Shown: positions 16,455 through 25,816 of the stretch, piece after piece
Position numbering within the stretch: position 1 is the stretch's first letter
Layout: each line of letters begins with the position of its first letter
Source: an uncultured Methylococcaceae bacterium
GTDB taxonomy: Bacteria > Pseudomonadota > Gammaproteobacteria > Methylococcales > Methylomonadaceae
Assembly: GCA_913056195.1 (NCBI GenBank)
Contig: CAJXMF010000032.1
Coordinates: 1-35,625 of the forward strand
Length of the DNA stretch: 35,625 nt
Direction: 5' to 3'
Position numbers and translations under genes: made by a program
The notes under the pieces: generated by a model
Seen by the model: only the letters and a program-made list of their open reading frames with translations
The model's database searches: none
What the model was told of the DNA's origin: nothing

Positions 16455-17702
16455 ATGTTTAAACCGCTTATTTTATATATTGGCCTGCGTTATACCCGTG
16501 CAAAAAAGCGCACCCAATTCATTTCATTTATTACCTTGACCTCCGTCCTGGGTATTGCCCTGGGCGTGACAGCCCTGATTACGGTATTGTCGGTCATGAA
16601 CGGCTTTCAGGATGAATTGCGTCAGCGTATTTTAGGGATGACCGCTCACGCGACCATTAGCGGCCGTAATGGTCAATTGCAGGACTGGTCTTTGTTAAAA
16701 CAAAAAATTAAAAACACACCGCATATACAAGGTATGGCGCCTTTTGTGCGTGGCCAGGTCATGCTTAATTTTGATCGTCGCGTCAGTGGTTCTGTGTTGC
16801 GTGGCATCTTGCCAGACCAGGAATCTCAGGTATCCGATGTCGGCAATAAAATGAAACTGGGGAATTTATCGAGCCTGACCGCGGGTTCATTCAATATCGT
16901 TCTGGGTAAAGAGCTGGCAAATTACTTAGGGGTGATGCCCGGTGACAAGGTAACCGTCATCAGTCCACAGGTTAATTCCACACCAGCCGGTATCATTCCG
17001 CGTCTTCGGCGCTTCACCGTCAGTGGTGTATTTGAAGTGGGCATGTATGAATATGACCGTAATATGGCCCTGGTGAATATGCAGGATGCCGCAAAACTGT
17101 TTCGTTTAAGGGACAGTGTTTCAGGACTGAGACTTAAGCTGGATGATATTTTTTATGCGCCGATTATCAGTAAACAACTGGCCAATCAACTTTATCCCGA
17201 CTATCGTGTCAGCGACTGGACACGCGCGCACAGCAATTTCTTTCGCGCCATACAGACCGAAAAACGTGTGATGTTCATTATCTTATTACTGATTGTCGCC
17301 GTTGCGGCCTTTAATATTGTGTCAACCTTAGTCATGGTCGTCACCGATAAACGGGGGGATATTGCCATTTTAAAAACCCAGGGCCTGTCCAATTCTGCCG
17401 TAATGGGAATTTTTATTGTGCTCGGCTGCGTCATCGGCATTTTCGGCACCCTGCTCGGAACTGTTGGCGGTGTGCTATTGGCCTTGAATGTAGAAACCAT
17501 CGTTCCTGCCATTGAACAGTTATTCGGCATACATTTTATGTCCGCTGAGGTCTATTACATCAGCGAAGTCCCGTCTAAACTGGACTGGAATGATGTCTAT
17601 CAGATTGCCGGTGTCGCATTTTTACTGACGCTGATCGCAACGCTTTATCCTGCCTGGCAAGCATCACGCGTCAACCCGGCTGAGGTATTACGCTATGAGT
17701 AA
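16455..17702 (+). CDS. lolC: Lipoprotein-releasing ABC transporter permease LolC/LolE
   Basis: The protein has 415 residues with the MacB-like permease plan: one N-terminal membrane helix (about 25-50, [20 protein letters not shown]), a large periplasmic domain (about 50-270) and three C-terminal helices (about 270-300, 315-350, 375-400) ending in PAEVLRYE. It extracts mature lipoproteins from the inner membrane and passes them to LolA. Only one permease gene is present beside lolD, so it may be a LolF-like homodimer or have its partner elsewhere. It overlaps lolD by 8 bp. Confidence 0.94.
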   Translation: MFKPLILYIGLRYTRAKKRTQFISFITLTSVLGIALGVTALITVLSVMNGFQDELRQRILGMTAHATISGRNGQLQDWSLLKQKIKNTPHIQGMAPFVRGQVMLNFDRRVSGSVLRGILPDQESQVSDVGNKMKLGNLSSLTAGSFNIVLGKELANYLGVMPGDKVTVISPQVNSTPAGIIPRLRRFTVSGVFEVGMYEYDRNMALVNMQDAAKLFRLRDSVSGLRLKLDDIFYAPIISKQLANQLYPDYRVSDWTRAHSNFFRAIQTEKRVMFIILLLIVAVAAFNIVSTLVMVVTDKRGDIAILKTQGLSNSAVMGIFIVLGCVIGIFGTLLGTVGGVLLALNVETIVPAIEQLFGIHFMSAEVYYISEVPSKLDWNDVYQIAGVAFLLTLIATLYPAWQASRVNPAEVLRYE

Positions 17703-18372
17703 GACTATTTTGCAATGCCGGAATTTGCGTAAAACCTATCAGCAGGGTGATTTGCATGTTGAGGTCTTAAAAGGCATCGAATTAGCCATTCAGAGAGGAG
17801 AACGGGTCGCCCTCATGGGCGCTTCCGGTTCCGGAAAAAGCACATTACTGCATTTATTAGGCGGCCTGGAAAAACCGACTGCGGGCGACGTCATTTTGGC
17901 CGGTCAGCATCTCAATACCATCAAATCCAGTGAATTGAGCCGGTTACGCAACCGTTCACTGGGTTTTATTTATCAATTTCATCACTTGCTGGCTGAATTT
18001 ACGCTCCTGGAAAATGTCGCGATGCCTTTATTGATTGGCGGCAAATCGGTCAACTCAGCACAAAATCAAGCCAATGAATTACTCAAACGGGTGGGGTTAG
18101 GACACAGAATACAGCACAAGCCGGCGGAATTATCCGGCGGTGAACGGCAACGCGCCGCCGTGGCCCGCGCGCTGATTAACACGCCACATTGCGTATTGGC
18201 CGACGAACCGACGGGTAATCTGGACAGTAAAACCGCCGAACACATTTATCAATTGATGCTGGAATTAAATGAAGAACTCAACGTCAGCTTTCTGATTGCC
18301 ACCCATGATCCGGAATTGGCCGCTAAAATGGACAAAACATTACACATGGAAGATGGCGTGATTTGTGAATGA
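17695..18372 (+). CDS. lolD: Lipoprotein-releasing system ATP-binding protein LolD
   Basis: This 225-residue ABC ATPase has Walker [11 protein letters not shown]-loop in [10 protein letters not shown] (the LolD-typical FHHLL), signature [15 protein letters not shown], Walker [13 protein letters not shown] and the H-loop ATHD. It powers lipoprotein release through LolC. The ATG lies inside the end of lolC (ATGAGTAA), implying translational coupling. Confidence 0.97.
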   Translation: MSKTILQCRNLRKTYQQGDLHVEVLKGIELAIQRGERVALMGASGSGKSTLLHLLGGLEKPTAGDVILAGQHLNTIKSSELSRLRNRSLGFIYQFHHLLAEFTLLENVAMPLLIGGKSVNSAQNQANELLKRVGLGHRIQHKPAELSGGERQRAAVARALINTPHCVLADEPTGNLDSKTAEHIYQLMLELNEELNVSFLIATHDPELAAKMDKTLHMEDGVICE

Positions 18373-18391
18373 TGCGTGAGAGGACATAAAG

Positions 18392-19975
18392 ATGAGAGCC
18401 AGTTTTATTATCATTAGCCTGCTCCTGTTAAGCGCGGGTTTTTATGGTTATTATGCTTACCATATCATCCCATGGTATCTGTTTTTGGCATTGCCACTCA
18501 TCCTCCTGGGTCTCTACGATATCATCCAGACTGAACACAGCGTTCTACGAAATTATCCCGTCGTAGGGCATGTCCGTTGGCTGATGGAAAAAATCCGGCC
18601 GATGATGCAACAATATTTTGTTGAATCTGATCTCGATGGGGCGCCCATCAATCGAGTATTTCGTTCGGTGGTTTATCAACGCTCAAAAAAGCAGATGGAT
18701 ACCATTCCCTATGGCACTAAATTCGATGTTTACCGCGTAGGTTATGAATGGATCGGGCATTCCATGGCAGCCGTAGAACCTGCAAAAATCAATCATGATA
18801 TTCGCCTCTGGATTGGCGGCAAGGCCTGCAAAAAGCCCTACCATGCCAGTGTACTGAATATTTCTGCCATGAGCTTTGGTGCCTTGAGCAGCCATGCCAT
18901 CATGGCGTTGAACAAGGGGGCAAAAAAAGGCCATTTTGCCCATAACACGGGAGAAGGGGGCATCAGTTCGTATCATCTAAGTGCCGGTGGCGATTTAATC
19001 TGGCAATTGGGTACCGCTTATTTTGGTTGTCGTCGCAGCGATGGTCAATTTGACCCCGAAAAATTTGCACAGCAAGCCTGCTTGCCTGTTGTCAAAATGA
19101 TTGAAATAAAATTATCGCAAGGAGCAAAGCCTGGTCATGGCGGCGTCTTGCCGGCATGTAAAAACACCCCGGAAATCGCCGCTATTCGAGGTGTTAAAGC
19201 CTATACGGAAATTATTTCGCCGGCGACGCATTCCGCCTTTTCAACGCCACTGGAACTGATGGCGTTTATTGCTCAACTCAGAACCCTGTCTGAAGGTAAA
19301 CCCATTGGCATCAAATTATGTATTGGTCAACGCCACGAGTTTATCGCGCTGTGTAAAGCCATGCATGAAAGCGGAATTTTACCCGACTTTATTACCGTCG
19401 ATGGTGCCGAAGGCGGAACCGGCGCGGCACCGCTGGAATATGCGAATTCTATCGGCATGCCGCTCATGGATGCGTTGAATTTTGTCGATGATTGTTTAAC
19501 CGGGTTTGAATTGCGCAAGGATATTCGTATCATCGCATCGGGCAAGGTTTTTACGGCATTTCATATTATCAAACGAATCAGTCTTGGGGCTGATTTATGT
19601 CATAGTGCCCGCGGGATGATGCTGGCATTGGGCTGTATCCAGTCGCTGCAATGTAATACCGGAAAATGTCCGACGGGCGTCACATCCCAGCATCCCGCTT
19701 TAGTCAAAGGCCTGGTGATTAACGACAAGGCGGAACGGGTGGCGAATTTTCATTATGAAACGGTGAAAGCCGTTGCCGAGATTCTGGGTGCGGCAGGGGT
19801 CGAAAATATCGAATCCTTAAATCGCCAGCATGTTTTCCGGCGTGTCAGTACGGCACACATTAAATCCTATCAGCAGATTTATCCACCCTTACCGCCCGGC
19901 AGTCTGTTAGAGCCGCCTTATCCCGAAGATTATGCTGAAGATATGGCTAAGGCCCATTCGGATCGTTTTAGTTAG
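18392..19975 (+). CDS. FMN-binding glutamate-synthase-like protein with N-terminal membrane helices
   Basis: This 527-residue protein starts with two hydrophobic segments (about 4-21 and 28-44). The central FMN-binding TIM barrel of the glutamate synthase large subunit follows (NISAMSFGALS, HNTGEGGISSYH, GAKPGHGGVLP, TVDGAEGGTGAAP, CNTGKCPTGVTSQ). It lacks the amidotransferase and C-terminal domains of GltB, so it is one of the stand-alone FMN_GltB-like proteins whose substrate is usually not known. The cysteines in LGCIQSLQCNTGKCPTG match the Fe-S ligands of GltB. It is 19 bp after lolD with a good ribosome-binding site (AGAGGA), so may be in the same transcript. Confidence 0.88.
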   Translation: MRASFIIISLLLLSAGFYGYYAYHIIPWYLFLALPLILLGLYDIIQTEHSVLRNYPVVGHVRWLMEKIRPMMQQYFVESDLDGAPINRVFRSVVYQRSKKQMDTIPYGTKFDVYRVGYEWIGHSMAAVEPAKINHDIRLWIGGKACKKPYHASVLNISAMSFGALSSHAIMALNKGAKKGHFAHNTGEGGISSYHLSAGGDLIWQLGTAYFGCRRSDGQFDPEKFAQQACLPVVKMIEIKLSQGAKPGHGGVLPACKNTPEIAAIRGVKAYTEIISPATHSAFSTPLELMAFIAQLRTLSEGKPIGIKLCIGQRHEFIALCKAMHESGILPDFITVDGAEGGTGAAPLEYANSIGMPLMDALNFVDDCLTGFELRKDIRIIASGKVFTAFHIIKRISLGADLCHSARGMMLALGCIQSLQCNTGKCPTGVTSQHPALVKGLVINDKAERVANFHYETVKAVAEILGAAGVENIESLNRQHVFRRVSTAHIKSYQQIYPPLPPGSLLEPPYPEDYAEDMAKAHSDRFS

Positions 19976-20242
19976 GAAGATTGCGACTGCAAAGCGCTGC
20001 TGCCTGAAGCCGTGATTGCAACTTATCAAAACCAACGTAAAACGGCTTAAGTTCTGTGGGTACACATGCCTTCATATAACAAACCAAACGGAGTTTGAGA
20101 ACCAGAAACGGGTGTAATATCCGGTTAATTCAGATGAATGTCGGAAACTCACTGTAAGGTTTTCCCCATTTTCAACGACTATTCAGCATAATCAATGTTC
20201 AGGAGATGAAATGATAGCGTTAATCATGGGGAGTGCGATGCG
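19976..20242 (+). promoter_or_regulatory. Gene-free leader of the VTT-flavoprotein/arsenosugar cluster
   Basis: No open frame here is convincing. The stretch holds the proposed ECF-type promoter at 20153-20181. A GGGGAG ribosome-binding site is at about 20228-20233. No terminator hairpin with a T-tract was seen after the upstream flavoprotein gene. Confidence 0.4.
20153..20181 (+). promoter_or_regulatory. Proposed ECF sigma promoter 1 (ahead of VTT-flavoprotein gene)
   Basis: TGTAAGGTTTTC (20153-20164) is followed 11 bp later by CGACTA (20176-20181). The same 12 bases, followed 10 bp later by CGACAT, occur ahead of arsM. A conserved upstream word plus a CGAC/CGTC-type -10, about 16 bp apart, is the layout of ECF sigma promoters. 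The predicted transcript would have a leader of about 55 bases. Inference from two sites only. Confidence 0.45.
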
Positions 20243-22390
20243 ATGAAAATAGGGAAAATGGTACTGGCCAGCGGAATAATTATTACTGTTGCCGCTTTTT
20301 TTTATTTGGATTTACAGCATTATTTAAGCCTTGAAATGTTGAAATCTCAACAACAACAGATTTTACAATCCGTCAGCCTGTATCCTTATTTGACCGCGTT
20401 GGTGTATTTTTTGATTTATATTGTCATGACCGGCTTGTCTTTGCCCGGTGCGACCATTTTAACCTTGGCAGGCGGAATGGTTTTTGGCTTGCTTTGGGGT
20501 ACACTGCTGGTTTCATTTGCGTCGACTTTCGGCGCAACGCTGGCTTTTTTAATCGCCCGGTACTTACTTCGGGACTGGGTCGAAGCGCGATTTGGCAAAC
20601 GCATGGCCGCGATCAATGAGGGCCTGAAAAGGGATGGTGCATTTTATTTATTAAGCCTGCGTTTGATTCCGGTTTTTCCTTTTTTCATGATCAACCTGGT
20701 CATGGGCATTACCGAAATTCCATTATGGACCTATTACTGGGTCAGCCAGCTGGGTATGCTGCCAGCTACGCTGGTATACGTTAACGCCGGGACACAACTG
20801 GCCGAAATTCAGAGCCTGTCAGATATTGCCTCGCCTGGTCTCTTATTGTCATTAGTATTGGTCGGGCTGTTTCCACTCATCGCCAAATTTATGCTTTTTA
20901 AGCTTAAATACCATCGACTGTATCGTCGTTTCTCCAAACCTGACGCATTCGAGAATAACCTGCTTGTCATTGGCGCCGGTTCAGGTGGCCTGGTAACAGC
21001 CTATATTGCCGCTGCAGTCAAGGCTAAGGTGACGCTGGTCGAAAAGCATAAAATGGGTGGCGACTGCTTAAATACGGGCTGCGTACCATCTAAGGCCTTG
21101 ATTCGGTCAGCTAAATTTTTAGCACAGAATAAACGCAGCCAGGAATTTGGCATACGAGGCGCAAAGCTTGACTATGACTTTGCCGATATTATGCAACGCG
21201 TACATCGGGTGATTAAACAGGTTGAACCACATGACTCGGTTGAACGTTACCGTCAATTAGGCGTTAATGTGGTGCAGGGCGAGGCCCGCATTAAAACACC
21301 CTGGGAAGTTGAAATCATCAGCGCCGAAGGCATCAAGACGGTTACGACGAAAAATATCGTCATTGCGACCGGCGCACAGCCATTTGTACCGCATCTTCCG
21401 GGCATTGATAAAATTAAACAACTCACCTCGGATACGCTTTGGCAGCTGACAGAATTGCCTGAAACCTTGCTGGTGTTGGGTGGCGGGCCGATTGGTTGCG
21501 AATTGAGTCAGAGTTTTCAACGGTTGGGCAGCCAGGTAATTCAGGTTGAAAGGGGTTCTCGTTTACTGGGCCGAGAAGATGAGGATGTTTCTGAACGGGT
21601 TTTGAAACGGTTTAGACAGGAGGGTGTCGATGTGCGTTTATCGCATACCGCGACAGCCTTCAAGCTTGAAGATGGGCGTCAGATTATGCTGGCTGAACAT
21701 CAAGGTAAAACGGTTGAAATCGAGTTTGATGAGGTTTTGGTCGCGATTGGGCGCAAAGCTAATGTCACAGGGTTTGGACTGGATAACCTGGCGATTCAAT
21801 TATCGCCCCGGCAAACAATCGAAACCAACCTGTTTCAGCAAACCAATTATCCCAATATCTATGCCGTTGGTGATGTTGCAGGGCCGTATCAGTTTACCCA
21901 CACCGCCGCACATCAGGCCTGGTATGCGGCAGTCAATGCCTTGTTTGGCCAATTTAGGAAGTTTAAAACCGATTACTCGGTGATTCCATGGTCAACCTTT
22001 ATTGACCCTGAAGTGGCCCGTGTCGGTTTGAATGAGCTTGATGCCCGGCAACAAAATATTGCCTATGAGGTCACACGCTACGACATCAGCGATCTGGATC
22101 GCGCTATTGCAGATAATGAGGCCGAAGGTTTTATCAAGATATTGACCCCTCCGGGCAAGGATAAAATCCTCGGCGTAACTATTGTTGGCGAACACGCTGG
22201 GGATTTATTGGCCGAGTTCGTTTTAGCGATGAAACATGGTCTCGGACTCAATGCGATTTTATCGACCATTCATATTTATCCCACGCTGGCTGAGGCCAAT
22301 AAATATGTCGCCGGTAATTGGAAACGGCAGCATGTTTCATCGCGGGTTTTACACTGGTTGCAAATTTACCACCGCTGGCGGAGAACATAA
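20243..22390 (+). CDS. VTT (TVP38/TMEM64) membrane domain fused to a MerA-like flavin disulfide reductase
   Basis: In this 715-residue fusion, residues 1-220 are a membrane VTT domain with the motif region GLSLPGATILTLAGGMVFG, then SLRLIPVFPFFMINLVMG. From about 238 comes a pyridine-nucleotide disulfide oxidoreductase: FAD motif GAGSGG (244-249), redox-active C275 and C280 (CLNTGC), NAD(P) motif GGGPIG, second FAD motif YAVGDV and a C-terminal dimerisation domain. The final motif is HIYPT, with Tyr where lipoamide dehydrogenase has its catalytic His, so it is closer to mercuric-reductase-like enzymes. The electron acceptor is unknown. It abuts the DUF547 gene (2 bp) and leads the arsenosugar cluster. 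Confidence 0.9.
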   Translation: MKIGKMVLASGIIITVAAFFYLDLQHYLSLEMLKSQQQQILQSVSLYPYLTALVYFLIYIVMTGLSLPGATILTLAGGMVFGLLWGTLLVSFASTFGATLAFLIARYLLRDWVEARFGKRMAAINEGLKRDGAFYLLSLRLIPVFPFFMINLVMGITEIPLWTYYWVSQLGMLPATLVYVNAGTQLAEIQSLSDIASPGLLLSLVLVGLFPLIAKFMLFKLKYHRLYRRFSKPDAFENNLLVIGAGSGGLVTAYIAAAVKAKVTLVEKHKMGGDCLNTGCVPSKALIRSAKFLAQNKRSQEFGIRGAKLDYDFADIMQRVHRVIKQVEPHDSVERYRQLGVNVVQGEARIKTPWEVEIISAEGIKTVTTKNIVIATGAQPFVPHLPGIDKIKQLTSDTLWQLTELPETLLVLGGGPIGCELSQSFQRLGSQVIQVERGSRLLGREDEDVSERVLKRFRQEGVDVRLSHTATAFKLEDGRQIMLAEHQGKTVEIEFDEVLVAIGRKANVTGFGLDNLAIQLSPRQTIETNLFQQTNYPNIYAVGDVAGPYQFTHTAAHQAWYAAVNALFGQFRKFKTDYSVIPWSTFIDPEVARVGLNELDARQQNIAYEVTRYDISDLDRAIADNEAEGFIKILTPPGKDKILGVTIVGEHAGDLLAEFVLAMKHGLGLNAILSTIHIYPTLAEANKYVAGNWKRQHVSSRVLHWLQIYHRWRRT

Positions 22391-22392
22391 AC

Positions 22393-23124
22393 ATGAAAAT
22401 AATAGTGATGCTGATAGGCTTGATGATATTTTCTCAAGTCTCTGCACAACAACCCGACTGGACGGATTATGAACAGGTTTTATCGCATCTGAAATCCGGC
22501 AAAAAACATGACATTGATCTAATACTGGTGGATTATCCAAGCATTCGTGCCGAAGGTAGTTTACAACGGGCTTATGAAACGATTGCGAATTTTGATACAA
22601 CACAACTCAAAACGCAGCAGGAAAAACTCGCTTTCTATATCAATGCCTATAATATTCTGGCGTTGAAAATGGTGGCTGATCACTGGCCGCTAGAAAGTAT
22701 CAAAGACGTTGGCAGTCTGTTTCGTTCGGTATGGAAACAGCCTGCCGGTCAGCTTTCCGGTCGAGCCATTACATTAGGCGAGTTGGAACATCAAATTCTA
22801 CGGCCAATGGGCGAACCCCGTATTCACTTGGCAATTGTTTGTGCTTCGGTCAGTTGTCCTGATTTGCGTCGCGAACCTTATCGGCCCGAAATATTAGCAC
22901 AGCAACTTGATGACCAAGCCGTCAGATTTTTACATAATGCCGGTAAAGGGCTGCGTATTGAAGATCATGTCATTCGAATCTCGAAAATATTTGACTGGTT
23001 CGAAGAGGATTTTGATAAATCCGGCGGAGTGAGCGTTTTTATTCATCATTATCGACCTGATTTAGCGGCCTACCCGATTAAGGCGAATCTGCCTTATGAC
23101 TGGTCGGTAAACAGTCTGCAATAA
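22393..23124 (+). CDS. DUF547 domain exported protein
   Basis: The 243-residue protein starts with a signal peptide MKIIVMLIGLMIFSQVSA, cut before QQPDW. The frame is open back to 22318, but that overlaps the preceding gene and would bury the signal peptide, so ATG 22393 is chosen. The DUF547 core is clear: KLAFYINAYNILALKMV, GRAITLGELEHQILRP, EPRIHLAIVCASVSCPDLRREPY and the ISKIFDWFEEDF segment. The family is likened to cysteine-peptidase-like folds, but the role is not established. It is a recurrent neighbour of VTT/flavoprotein and arsenosugar genes (recollection of family contexts, not searched). Confidence 0.88.
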   Translation: MKIIVMLIGLMIFSQVSAQQPDWTDYEQVLSHLKSGKKHDIDLILVDYPSIRAEGSLQRAYETIANFDTTQLKTQQEKLAFYINAYNILALKMVADHWPLESIKDVGSLFRSVWKQPAGQLSGRAITLGELEHQILRPMGEPRIHLAIVCASVSCPDLRREPYRPEILAQQLDDQAVRFLHNAGKGLRIEDHVIRISKIFDWFEEDFDKSGGVSVFIHHYRPDLAAYPIKANLPYDWSVNSLQ

Positions 23125-23203
23125 GGTGAATAAAGCGAGTCAATTAGGCATTTTGTACTAGCTGTGATTAAATCCTGATGACTGAAATCAGCATTAGAAT
23201 ACA

Positions 23204-23770
23204 ATGAAAACTCATGATTTGACCCCGCCTGAGCAATGGCTGGAAGACTATGGCGATGTATTGTACCGTTATGCGTTAGGTCGGGTTAGAAATCCGGCGG
23301 TTGCTGAAGACTTATTGCAGGAAACGTTGCTGTCCGCCCTGAAGGCGCAACAAAATTATAGCGGGACAGCTACCACGCAAACCTGGTTAATCGGTATTTT
23401 AAAGCACAAAATCATTGATTTTTTTCGCCAGAAAGGTCGCGAAAAAGAAGACACGCTAGACCCGCAGTCTTCAGAAATCGAACAGTTATTATTTGACCAT
23501 GAAGGTCATTGGCAACAGGCGCTATCAAATCTTCCTGAACCTGAGAATGCGATGCAGCAGGCGCAGTTTTTAGCCGTGCTGGAATCGTGTATTGACAGAC
23601 TCCCGGGAAGACTCGCGCGCGTGTTTATCCTGCGGGAACTGGAAAACCTCGATAATGATGAAATTTGCCAGATTTTGGCGATCAGCAGCATTAATAATTT
23701 ATGGGTGATGATGTCGCGCGCCCGCCTGCAATTACGACATTGTCTTGAAATCCAGTGGTTGAAGCATTAA
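23204..23770 (+). CDS. ECF-type RNA polymerase sigma factor
   Basis: This 188-residue protein has region 2 at about 10-75 (YRYALGRVRNPAVAEDLLQETLLSALK, TQTWLIGILKHKIIDFFRQK). Region 4 is at about 125-180 (CIDRLPGRLARVFILRELENLDNDEICQILAISSINNLWVMMSRARLQLR) with the helix-turn-helix. Regions 1 and 3 are absent, as in ECF sigma factors. The next gene, 12 bp downstream, encodes its likely anti-sigma. It presumably directs transcription of the surrounding cluster; see the two sites with TGTAAGGTTTTC. No similar site was found immediately upstream of the sigma gene itself. Confidence 0.93.
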   Translation: MKTHDLTPPEQWLEDYGDVLYRYALGRVRNPAVAEDLLQETLLSALKAQQNYSGTATTQTWLIGILKHKIIDFFRQKGREKEDTLDPQSSEIEQLLFDHEGHWQQALSNLPEPENAMQQAQFLAVLESCIDRLPGRLARVFILRELENLDNDEICQILAISSINNLWVMMSRARLQLRHCLEIQWLKH

Positions 23771-23782
23771 CAGGAAAAGCGG

Positions 23783-24046
23783 ATGCTAAATTGTAAACAA
23801 GCCAGTTTTCTGGCATCAAAAAAACGAGACAGCAAGCTGACGAAGACTGAAGTGATTGCGTTGTGGAGTCATTTATTGATGTGCCGGTTATGCCGACGCT
23901 ATGTTAAAAGTCTGGATCAACTCCACAAGACATTCAGTGTTAAAGACAAAATGACAGAAAATCTGCCAGGTTTGCCCGCATCCGCACGAAAACGGATAAC
24001 GGATATGCTGAAAAAAATGCAACAATCCAGTCACGATGAAAAATAG
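23783..24046 (+). CDS. Small zinc-finger (zf-HC2-like) anti-sigma factor
   Basis: The 87-residue protein contains a H30-x3-C34-x2-C37 motif (HLLMCRLC) with an N-terminal C4, the zinc-binding anti-sigma pattern. There is no membrane segment, so it would be a soluble, possibly redox- or thiol-sensing anti-sigma acting in the cytoplasm. Zinc-thiol sites of this type can be opened by oxidants and could in principle respond to arsenite. The position directly after the sigma gene is the main functional clue. Confidence 0.8.
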   Translation: MLNCKQASFLASKKRDSKLTKTEVIALWSHLLMCRLCRRYVKSLDQLHKTFSVKDKMTENLPGLPASARKRITDMLKKMQQSSHDEK

Positions 24047-24048
24047 TG

Positions 24049-24076
24049 TGTAAGGTTTTCGATTAAATCTCGACAT
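24049..24076 (+). promoter_or_regulatory. Proposed ECF sigma promoter 2 (ahead of arsM)
   Basis: TGTAAGGTTTTC (24049-24060) begins three bases after the anti-sigma stop and is followed 10 bp later by CGACAT (24071-24076). It is identical over 12 bp to the site at 20153-20164 with nearly the same spacing to CGAC. The predicted leader to arsM is about 25 bases. Confidence 0.45.
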
Positions 24077-24107
24077 ACCCACATACAAAATAACGATAGG
24101 TATTTCA

Positions 24108-25148
24108 ATGACAGACAGTGCAATAACAGAATCGGTTCAAGACTATTATGGCAAGGTACTTTCATCCTCAAAGGATTTGAAAACCAGTGCCTGTTGTACG
24201 TTAGACGCCATGCCTTTACATCTTCGACGTTTATTAAAAGATTTGCACCCGGAGGTCCTGGAACGCTTTTATGGCTGTGGTTCACCTTTGCCACCGGCAT
24301 TGGACGGCTGTACTGTTCTGGATTTAGGCTGTGGCAGCGGGCGTGATTGTTTCCTGTTATCCCGTTTGGTAGGGGAGCAGGGCAAGGTCATTGGCATTGA
24401 TATGACGGATGAACAATTAGCGATTGCTCGGCGCCACCTTGATTGGCATCGTGAGCGTTATGGTTATCAGTCGGCAAACGTCGAATTTGTACAAGGACAG
24501 ATTGAGGATCTGGTTGCGGCAGGTATCGCTGAAAACAGTATTGATGTGGTGGTATCGAATTGCGTTGTCAATCTTTCGCCCGATAAAGACAGGGTGATGC
24601 GGGAAGTGCTGCGCGTATTAAAGCCAGGGGGTGAGCTTTATTTCTCGGATGTGTACGCCGACCGCCGTATTTCGGATGCATTGAAGACTGACCCGGTTTT
24701 GTTAGGTGAATGTTTAGGCGGTGCTTTGTATTGGGAAGATTTTCGTCGTCTGATGCACGATTCAGGCTGTCCTGACATTCGAATTGTCGCCGAAAACCCC
24801 GTTACCCTGGATGATGAAGAAGTCATTGCGAAAATCGGCATGGTTAATTTCCGCTCAGTCACGATTCGAGTCTTTAAAATCCCCCTGGAAGATCGTTGTG
24901 AAGATTATGGCCAGATTGCGACCTATCGCGGTACGATTGAACAGCACCCGCATGCCTTTGATCTGGATAATCACCACCATTTTGAAACCGGTCGTCCGCT
25001 TAGGGTCTGTGGCAATACCGCTGATATGTTAAGTAAAAGTCGTTTTGCGCAACATTTCGAGCTGACAGGTGATAAAACCACCCATTTTGGCTTGTTTGAC
25101 TGCGAGCCTGCCCCTTCGCCAGGCGATAACGGCAGTACCTGCTGTTGA
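24108..25148 (+). CDS. arsM: Arsenite S-adenosylmethionine methyltransferase ArsM
   Basis: This 346-residue protein has the SAM-binding motif VLDLGCGSGRD (about 70-80), preceded by the ArsM N-terminal CC pair (C29-C30) and FYGCGSP. The conserved arsenic-binding cysteines fit SNCVVNL and GECLGGAL. The C-terminal domain (from about 265) ends in a Cys-containing tail (GSTCC). ArsM methylates trivalent arsenic to mono-, di- and trimethyl forms. Next to ArsS it would supply dimethylarsenic for arsenosugars. AGG about 8 bp upstream; its TGA overlaps the ATG of the next gene by one base. Confidence 0.95.
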   Translation: MTDSAITESVQDYYGKVLSSSKDLKTSACCTLDAMPLHLRRLLKDLHPEVLERFYGCGSPLPPALDGCTVLDLGCGSGRDCFLLSRLVGEQGKVIGIDMTDEQLAIARRHLDWHRERYGYQSANVEFVQGQIEDLVAAGIAENSIDVVVSNCVVNLSPDKDRVMREVLRVLKPGGELYFSDVYADRRISDALKTDPVLLGECLGGALYWEDFRRLMHDSGCPDIRIVAENPVTLDDEEVIAKIGMVNFRSVTIRVFKIPLEDRCEDYGQIATYRGTIEQHPHAFDLDNHHHFETGRPLRVCGNTADMLSKSRFAQHFELTGDKTTHFGLFDCEPAPSPGDNGSTCC

Positions 25149-25816
25149 TGGATTTAAGCATTATTATTCCGGTCGGACCTGACGATAATGCTTGGCAAAC
25201 CCTGCTGCCCGCATTATTAGCCCACGACGGCGTTGCCGAGATTATTCTGTCGGCCTGCCAGCCTCAACCTGATAATATCCTGCTCCAGGATGCCCGGGTG
25301 CAGTGGTTGTCGGGGCAACAGGGCAGGGCGCATCAATTAAATGCGGGCGCGCAGGCGGCCAAGGGTAGCTTGCTTTGGTTTTTACATGCCGACAGCCGGT
25401 TATCTGAAGCGGTCTGGTCGGCGATTGTAAACTTTTGGCAACAACAGCGCGATGCGCTCGCCTATTTTGAGTTAGTGTTTACCAGCGATGGCCCGTGGCT
25501 GACCCGGTTGAATGCACAGTTAGCCAATTTGCGCGCGCGTTATTTAGGCTTGCCATTTGGCGATCAGGGCTTTGTGTTGAAAAAATCACTATTTAAAGCG
25601 TTGAATGGCTTTGATACAGGCCTGAAACGCGGCGAGGATCTGGATTTTGTGGTGCGCCTCAAATACAAAGGCTACGCGCTGATGTCGTTACCCGCTGTTT
25701 TACAGTCCAGCGCTCGACGCTATCAGAAGCAAGGCTGGTTAAAAACCAGTCTGGAACATATATTCTTAACCCTGTTGATGACGTGGCAGGCCAGGCGACG
25801 GCTTAAACAATCATGA
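25148..25816 (+). CDS. TIGR04283-type glycosyltransferase of the arsenosugar cluster
   Basis: The 222-residue family 2 (GT-A) glycosyltransferase starts MDLSIIIPV. The nucleotide-sugar region has GRAHQLNAGAQAAKGSLLWFLHADSRL (HAD-S as the DXD-like metal site). GDQGFVLKK, then the GEDLDFVVRLKYKG acid region follow. I use ATG 25148, which overlaps the arsM stop (TGATG); a TTG one codon earlier is possible. Members are named for their repeated occurrence with ArsM/ArsS; the exact sugar donor and acceptor are not known to me. Confidence 0.88.
   Translation: MDLSIIIPVGPDDNAWQTLLPALLAHDGVAEIILSACQPQPDNILLQDARVQWLSGQQGRAHQLNAGAQAAKGSLLWFLHADSRLSEAVWSAIVNFWQQQRDALAYFELVFTSDGPWLTRLNAQLANLRARYLGLPFGDQGFVLKKSLFKALNGFDTGLKRGEDLDFVVRLKYKGYALMSLPAVLQSSARRYQKQGWLKTSLEHIFLTLLMTWQARRRLKQS

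Noticed and set aside
20143-20181. GGAAAC as a classical ECF -35 box paired with CGACTA
   Set aside because: The spacing is 27 bp, too long, and the word is absent ahead of arsM; TGTAAGG with about 16 bp spacing is shared by both sites and fits better.
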